DNA from: Whitmania pigra
Taxonomy: Eukaryota > Annelida > Clitellata > Hirudinida > Haemopidae
Assembly (NCBI GenBank): GCA_021613335.1
Contig: JAJTWR010000263.1
Span: 2,380,001 to 2,444,000, forward strand
DNA length: 64,000 bases
Direction of reading: 5' to 3'
Position 1 is the stretch's first letter. Each line of letters starts with the position of its first letter. The translations under genes were made by a program, and so were the position numbers. Below are positions 48,608 to 64,000 of this stretch, piece after piece. Below the pieces are notes generated by a model, which was not told where the DNA came from, ran no database searches, and saw only the letters and a list, made by a program, of their open reading frames with translations.

Positions 48608-50307
48608 TCAATCCATTGTATCTTCCACAGTAAGGATTACTGATTGCAATTCCTGGCCTGCTCTCAAGGGGGGCTCTTTTTTTCTTTTCTTGGCAGTTTC
48701 CTTTCCTTTAGCTGCCAGGAGAGAATCTGCTTTATTTCGGATTAGTCTCTGCTGAAAGGCAAGGACAATTTTATATACTTCAGGGAATAGACACTTTAGT
48801 TTGGCAGACTCACAATTTGGTCAGACTTCCTGCAGACCAGCAGCACGTCATCAACATTGACTTGGCTTCTTTTTCCATGCCTGAGTGGAAGTTATTAAAT
48901 TCAGTTGTTTGAGCAAAAGGTAGTGCTTGATGTCACGTACTTGGCAAAGAGTTCAAGGTCCCTAGACAAGGTCTGTAGGTATTTGAAAGTCACTTCTGTT
49001 AGGGCGGCTGCAATGCTGGGGTGGAGTTTTGTCTTCTGATCCTCGTAAGAACCACAAAACTGATGCAATGTGAAGTACAGTGCAGCTTTCCATCTCTGAA
49101 ATATTTTGATTCCTCACTTTTTGTATGCAAGGTTATACATTTTTATGTTGCAATTGGCTGGGACAAGCTGATTTGTTAGAATTGAAGTCTAATTTATTTA
49201 ACATTATGTAAAAAGAAGATTTTATTGTTTATTGCTTGTTAGATTGGTTCAAAGATTAAATGCAGACTGCTTACTGCATGTTGCTTTTTCACTTGTATCA
49301 GGTAACTGAAATGTCTAATCTTGTCGAAATCCGTTACATTGAAAACAAGTAGCCGAATAACAAATGGAGATCTAGTTTGTTGGTAGTTTTCTCGATAAAT
49401 GCCTTAATTACAATATGAGCTGTTCATGATTTGGTTAGACTTCTCTCGGAGAGCACGTCAACATTTACCAAAATTATAAATTTTTTTAAAATTAAATTAT
49501 TGGGAATTAAGAGTGTCGAGTCAATCGAAAAGATTTGGATGTGCCCTCAAAACAAAGGAAACTTTGCTTGTAAGGTGATCAGAAAGTTTGTTCTGGCCTG
49601 TTAAGCATTAGTAATAATGCGATACTAATTTATTTTGATGAAGGTGATATGGCATTTTCTGTGGTGGTTTGGCCCAAATTTATTGCCTGACACTTTGAAG
49701 CAGTGATGGTTTCTGTTGTGTTATCATCAACTGCATCCAACAATAAGAATGTCTTATCAATTTATCATGGAGACTAATAAAGTGTATCTGACATAATTTA
49801 ACCGATTAGGCATCAATGATTCAAGGCATGGAATACTGGTTGTCCTTTGAAATGTGTAGTGAAACCAGCACTTTCCAAAGACATTATTAAATCAGAGTAG
49901 TGATACAAGACAGATTTCTACATAGTATTCTTTAACTCAAATATCTCAAGATTTAAACTCGTTCTATGCGAGCCAATTTAAACCGACTGTGAGTCGCTCT
50001 ATTTAACAGAAGCAAATATTAGAGTATTATATTCGTGGGCATTAACTTTAATCAAAAAATGAAAGATTTTGCTAGAATTTTAGTAATCAGATGACAACGG
50101 TTCCGAACGCCAATTTAATCACGCTTTAACATATATAAATGACCCTTTTATAAGCTACTTAATTACCCCATTTGTCCCAACATTTGTTTTTTAACTCTGT
50201 TTTACGTCGATCGTTGAAAACTACGAGCCAAGGTCTGAATATTGCAAAAATTAGAGAGAGTAAAATTTAATAACCTGCGTTATCTCGCATTCGTCCTCCC
50301 CGTCCAT
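48608..50307 (-). CDS. CENPS: Centromere protein S / FANCM-associated histone-fold protein MHF1
   Basis: Histone-fold protein that pairs with CENP-X, acting in the CENP-T-W-S-X kinetochore complex and with FANCM in DNA repair. Four exons, 50307-50275, 49095-48941, 48880-48814 and 48751-48608, join in phase to 132 aa, against 138 in human. The start MDGEDECEITQ is a short acidic first exon 1.2 kb upstream. RWKAALYFTLHQFCG, IAAALTEVTFKYLQTLSRDLELFAKHGKRSQVNVDDVLLVCRKSD and a Lys-rich tail (ETAKKRKKE) follow the family order of alpha helices. The last exon faces the BET gene: the stop codons are 163 bp apart and both poly(A) signals fall between or just past them. Exon 1 is chosen by phase and fit, so it is slightly less certain. 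Confidence 0.92.
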
Positions 50308-51301
50308 GATCACACCTTATGGAACAATAGGATCCACTGCTCGATAAATTTGAATAAGGCTAGCCGGTTGAGAAGCACAATGTTATCGAACCTAAACATT
50401 GTCTAGTAGACAGCCGGTTCTTCATTTCACAACAAAATTTTTCAGAATTAGACAAATTTAGGCTCATTTTATTCAGAGATGATTCTATAATAAAGTACAC
50501 GGTGTGGATTTTTTAATTTCCACGTGGAAAGATCCCGTACCACTTTGAAAAAGACAAACATAGAACCAACACTTTAAAGAACCAAGTCGTCGTTTTTTTT
50601 CGCAAGAGCCCGAACATAACCGAACTCAAGTTACTTCTGAGAACTCGAACCCATATTTAACCATTTTTTTTCATTTTTGTTGACTATCGAAATGTGAGTA
50701 ACGCATTACTTTACAATTGGAACAATTGGAGTACTTTTTACTTGCAGCGAACTACAAATATTTCCGAAACGATTTTTCATACGCATGTTAATTACCGTCA
50801 TTAATGTTTAAGCACAAATGTTAGTGAATTTCTAGATTACTTGTGACTTTGCAGATTTTATCAAATTGTCTTTTCATACACATAACTGTAAAAATTGCGT
50901 GATACGTGAAAGTTAATCTTCACCATCAATTCCCCTTGAACAACTTGAGATTGAGTCTGTTCGTATTTAGTTGCCCACAGTTGGTTCCTGATGCTAAACG
51001 TTCTCACAATTGCAACGTGTAAATTGAAACTTGATTATGTTAAATTACTATTCTTTGTTTACATGTTCTCATCTTTCGGATGAGATTTCTATAGAAAATG
51101 AAGGATTTCATTTAAATAACTGCATTTACTACCAGGGACGTACCGAAGGCAAAGTAGTGGGGGGTATGAAGGACAGTTTTTCCCAACTCCAAAAATTCTT
51201 CTAAAATATTAAACATATGGGAAATGATCGTACTGGCACGGCAACAATATTCAACTGCGGTACCGTGTTTGTTCTGCGTGCTTGACAAGGAGCCAGGGGC
51301 G

Positions 51302-52350
51302 CAACCAGCGAAAAATGCTGGGGGGGCTCAAGTTTAGAAAAGCCTGACGCAGTCGAAAAATTTTTTAAACTGTTCAAATCAATACTACTAATTTTAATTA
51401 ATAAAGAATTAAAGATAGAACAGATTATTATTATAAGTTTTTATTTATAAGTCTGCAGTCTTTTTTTGTATCTTTAATAATTTATTAATGAGCTTGACTA
51501 TCTTCTGTTTCAAAGTTTCAAGCCAGTTAAAGCAACTGTAAAAAAAAAGTTTATGATATGTTTAAAATTGTAATATGATATGATTCATATCCTAAACATT
51601 TCACCTAATCTAAATTATGTATAAAGTTATGATCCTAAACAGTTTAAAACAATTTTGAAATGTTGTAGTCTAAATTACATTTTGATGTGTTTGCAGTTAC
51701 AAAATAATTTTTCGATCAGTCTGTGAAAATCTGTTCACCATTTCATTTCATGGAAGAAATGCAGTAGTTGTTTTGTTCGCAGATATTCTCAATAAACTTT
51801 GCAAACGACAGGCAGACATAGTCGTCCTGAGATGACTTTTAATAAGGCGAAGTTTAGAAAATGCCCTTTCTGCATCTGAAGACGTAAATGGCTGAGTAAG
51901 AGCAACATCGAGCATATCATGCAACTCGGGCTGAATGCTTGTGGCACAGAAAAGATCTTGAAGTTCGATACATGCATTGGGATCAGACTCATCAGCACGT
52001 AAACTTGTCGATGTGAATAGGAACTGTCTTTGCACAGTTTCAGCGTCTTTTCTATGAAGGCTGCAGAACTCCGAAAGCTCGGGAGTCATTGTGCCATTCT
52101 GCAAAGCATCAAGAGCAGCCAAGGCAGGGTTGTCAAAATGACTGGTTATCTGATGATCAGATAACCAGCGAAAAATGCTGTGGGGGGGCTCAAGTTTAGA
52201 AAAGGGACGAAAGCCCGACGCAGTCGAAAAATTTTTGAAACTGTTCAAATCAAAACTACCAATTATAATTAATAAAAAATTAAAGATAGAACAGATTATT
52301 ATTATTATGAGTTTGACTATCTTCTGTCTCAAAGTTTCAAACCAGTTAAA
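51302..52350. repeat. Direct repeat pair inside the inner hAT
   Basis: 51302-51532 and 52163-52350 start with AACCAGCGAAAAATGCTG and end with TCAAAGTTTCAARCCAGTTAAA. They match base by base except for substitutions and an extra 45 or so bases near 51435-51485 in the left copy. The left copy starts inside the left inverted repeat; the right copy lies internally. Confidence 0.85.
51748..52131 (-). pseudogene. hAT transposase C-terminal dimerisation domain
   Basis: On minus, 52131-51748 is an open frame of about 127 codons: NPALAALDALQNGTMTPELS, then a polar stretch, then FTSSDAERAFSKLRLIKSHL and RTTMSACRLQSLL to the stop. The S-x-x-AER-FSKL-LIK-LR-TM pattern is the hAT C-terminal dimerisation motif. 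The catalytic core is not present, so this is a truncated remnant inside the inner element. It is still open and may be young. Upstream codons run into the duplicated non-coding repeat. Confidence 0.85.
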
Positions 52351-53330
52351 TCCCCTTATCCCCCCCCCCCACCAAAAAAAAAACTCATCGGATTTGGAAA
52401 AATTGCAGGGTCTCTCCTATTAGGCCCCCTGCCCCCCCCCTAGTTGCGCCCCTGCAAGGAGCATATGATACAAAATGGCCAACCAACTCAGATACTTTCT
52501 GTTGAGCTCAGACTCTTTAAACTTTCCCGACATTGAAGCAGCAAAATCATACGATTGAAAAGAAAGATTGTCAGTATCAACGGCATTGCGTTGCAAGCAA
52601 CTGACTATATACTCTTTCCTATTCCAGAGCCAGTCTTGTTAGTTATTTAGGTTATTTGCAAGAGTCTTTCATTTGCAATTCATTCCTGATTTACAAAACG
52701 GATTACAATAGTCAACATGTCTTTCCTCGAACTATCTCGCGTTGAATCCACCATCACAGTGTAAAACTGATTGTCAGAAATTTCTTTAATGATTTTACTT
52801 TTGAGCGTGTTCGCAATTAATCAAACAAATTCATTTTGGGATTTATGCCTCAGATATGAAACATGATAAGGTCTCAGCTTAACGTCCTCAAACAATCCTT
52901 TTAAACAAGAATTATAACGAGCCATAAGATGTTTTATTTACTGGTATTTACTGCGGAATCGTAATAACAACTTGTTGATTAGATTTATTAAACTATAGTA
53001 ATACTTGTTATTATTACAAATTAAGCGCTTATTATAACACGTATTAAAAAACTCAAACTTTCAAATAACTGTCAACAAATTATGAAAGTAAACAAAATCA
53101 CCAAGACAACGAAATATCCAACCAATGGCGAATTTAATTTAATACCAAGAGAGATGGGCGGACATTATTCCATTTTAAATATTTGCTGTAACTTTAAATC
53201 CTAAACCTTGTAGGAATTATTATAATATGCATTTAAATTGTGAATCCTAATTTTCCCAACTTATTTCAGTCTGTTCCAAGCGGGGAGCTGCTCCCTCTTG
53301 CCCCCCTCAAGGGACGTCCCTGTTTACTAC

Positions 53331-54137
53331 AAGGAGCTGACAGAATTTATGCTCGCACAAGACTTATCTGGACCAATAGATGATTGGAAGATTTTCCTTA
53401 AAATGTTTGGGACTTGCATGTTTTATGTAACACAGCATCTACAGTTGTTTTAAAAGGCTGATGTCTACAATGGTTTTTGATCCGTGGCTCACGAGTTGAG
53501 AACCACTGCTAACATTGCTCAGTCTGCATTTTCAAGCTTAACGCTGATTTTTTTTAAAACCTGTTTTTAAATTTAATGGCTTGAATTTGTTACAGGAGTA
53601 ATTATTAAATATTTATCATGTTAACGAAAAACATTATTCCGGAAAAGCTTTCGGATAATATAATATAATATTCGACTGGATTGAATGATGCCTCCTAATC
53701 GATGAGGGGTTTGGCATCAGCATGTCGAATAGTTCTTACGTAGGTGCAAGAATTTCATTCAAAATGTAGAGCGGTATAATATTTATAACATTTAAGCAGA
53801 AAGCTAAAATAATATTTGGGACGGATGGACACGCACGTCTGTCACTCAAGTGAATCCAGTTTTTTTTAACGACGCGAACTGATTTTATGGGAAACTAAAG
53901 TATTGCTTTAAATCGTCTCAAATTCATTTGTCTTTCAATGCTTTTATTGTTTTTAGATGTTTTTTCGAACTTGTTGCGTTGAATGATTTCTTGAAGTAGC
54001 ATTTCGTCATCAATCGAGGTCTGAAAAGTCTTCGAAGGCGTTTCGTCGATAATTTTTTCGCTTCGGAGGTGTCACTTGAAGCTTCTAGCACCTGGAAGGT
54101 TCTTCGAAAATTACCAGGAATTATTTGAGAGTGGCAA
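53331..54137. other. Spacer between hAT elements and HCN 3' end
   Basis: No coding signal. An AATAAA on minus at 53948-53943, about 190 bases after the HCN stop, is the likely HCN poly(A) signal. Confidence 0.5.
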
Positions 54138-63293
<9,156 letters not shown>

Positions 63294-64000
63294 CTGAGAT
63301 GAACTTCAATTATTTTATTGTATTTATATAAATTAACGCTTATAATGCTAATTCGTGCACAAATAGATTTTTAAAATGACAATTTCGTTAATGAATTTAA
63401 ATGTATAGAAAGAAAATCCAAGTAAATAATATATTAATGATGCTATTATAATTACATTATAATATTATTCATGCTAACGATATTCTGACATGTAAATTGC
63501 TTATGGTGATACCACGGATGATAATGTTTGGAGAATGGATGACTCCCTCACAAGGACAAAACACTTACAGACTCAACCCGACGACCCAACATCCTTTCTC
63601 GTGAACCGAGGTGAACCATTACCCTTGATTTATAATTTAACTTTCCATTAAGTATTTTTAAACTTTAGAAAATATATTGAAATCTTTGATAGATGTTTTA
63701 ATTGAATATTTAAAATTACTGCTTTTTTTTTAATCTAGAATATTTCTTGTAAAAAAATCATTTAAGTTTAAGCGAATAAATAAAAAGGAATTGTACGCCT
63801 TCAACCGAAAAACTTGTAAACAAATTGAAAGTTAAAATTTATAAAAAAAACAACAAATCTTTAGAAAATAAACAGCAAAATGTGCTCAAAATGTGGTCGC
63901 GTGTCTCATCATTTGAGACGTTCCGGCGTGGATTTTGTTGGCAAATTACCTACTAAAATTCGAATTACTCAGTTGATGGGAGCATGCAATTGTTGGACTA
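63294..64000. other. Right edge: HCN intron with an open plus-strand frame
   Basis: No HCN exon with S1-S4 could be found here, so this is probably intron. From ATG at 63880 a plus-strand frame stays open to the edge (MCSKCGRVSHHLRRSGVDFV...). It contains a CxxC and is GC-richer than its flanks. It could be the start of an unrelated exon, but 40 codons are too few to judge. Confidence 0.3.

Larger units (their letters stand above)
51286..52462. mobile_element. Inner hAT transposon nested in the outer one
   Basis: The ends CAGGGGCGCAAC (51294-51305) and GTTGCGCCCCTG (52443-52454) are perfect 12-bp inverted repeats flanked by the 8-mer CAAGGAGC on both sides (51286-51293, 52455-52462). The element is 1161 bp. 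It carries only the 3' end of a transposase gene and a direct repeat (51302-51532 with 52163-52350), so it is non-autonomous. The perfect ends and target duplication suggest a fairly recent insertion, later than the outer element. Confidence 0.93.
51125..53330. mobile_element. Outer hAT transposon with 8-bp target duplication
   Basis: The ends CAGGGACGT (51133-51141) and ACGTCCCTG (53314-53322) are inverted repeats and are bordered by identical 8-mers TTTACTAC (51125-51132 and 53323-53330). Eight-base duplications and CAGGG-type ends are hallmarks of hAT elements. Inside, on minus (about 52870-52480), a decayed frame reads IIKEISDNQFYTVMVDST and, further on, a SYDFAASMSGKFKES-like stretch. 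These match the DUF4371/RNase H-like core of ZMYM1-type hAT transposases. Stops and frameshifts show it is inactive. Another hAT (51294-52454) is inserted in it. Confidence 0.9.

Noticed and set aside
51748..52332. An intact host gene of 194 aa
   Set aside because: The C-terminal part is a hAT dimerisation domain, the N-terminal part is duplicated non-coding repeat, and the whole lies between transposon ends.

Overview
The window is nuclear DNA of a multicellular animal. Its genes are split by many short GT-AG introns, and they include lineage markers such as CRTC, the 7SK capping enzyme, a BET protein and an HCN channel. It also carries tRNA-derived SINEs and hAT transposons. Base composition is AT-rich, with very long AAT and ATC microsatellites. 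A marine invertebrate is likely. An ascidian-like deuterostome would fit the intron density and the gene set, but the sequence alone does not settle this.

Layout. Bases 1 to about 16.6 kb are gene-poor: microsatellites, one SINE copy, a dispersed repeat, and a few weak exon-like signals. A broken FLYWCH/MULE transposase follows at 16.7-17.3 kb. From 18.1 to 50.3 kb lies a compact block of nine genes: SDHB (+), CRTC (-), CRCP/RPC9 (-), MEPCE (-), CTDSPL-type phosphatase (+), QTRT1 (-), RPS15A (-), BET bromodomain protein (+) and CENPS (-). At 51.1-53.3 kb one hAT element sits inside another, each with its own terminal inverted repeats and 8-bp target duplication. From 54.1 kb to the right edge lies the 3' two thirds of an HCN pacemaker channel gene (-). 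Its 5.2-kb intron is filled with simple repeats and a second copy of the dispersed repeat. The channel's upstream exons lie beyond the window.

Exon maps were built by joining splice-compatible reading frames. For the complete genes every junction keeps phase, and most totals are close to those of known orthologs: SDHB 281 aa, QTRT1 404, RPS15A 130, CENPS 132, CTDSPL 291, BET 823, CRTC about 772, MEPCE about 517, CRCP 117. Two introns (CRTC intron 4 and CTDSPL intron 1) appear to use GC donors.

The genes are housekeeping and signalling genes with no obvious shared pathway. They cover respiratory complex II, cAMP-responsive transcription, RNA polymerase III, 7SK and P-TEFb control, CTD dephosphorylation, tRNA queuosine modification, the 40S ribosome, acetyl-histone reading, the kinetochore and cation conductance. 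MEPCE, the BET protein and the CTD phosphatase all touch RNA polymerase II elongation, but this proximity may be chance. I saw no operon, CRISPR array or prokaryote-like defence system, and nothing that I would call a new system with confidence. The most interesting items are the nested hAT pair, the SINE family with an inverted pair inside a QTRT1 intron, the GFG pore of the HCN channel, and the repeated E-box/CCAAT promoter module of the BET gene.
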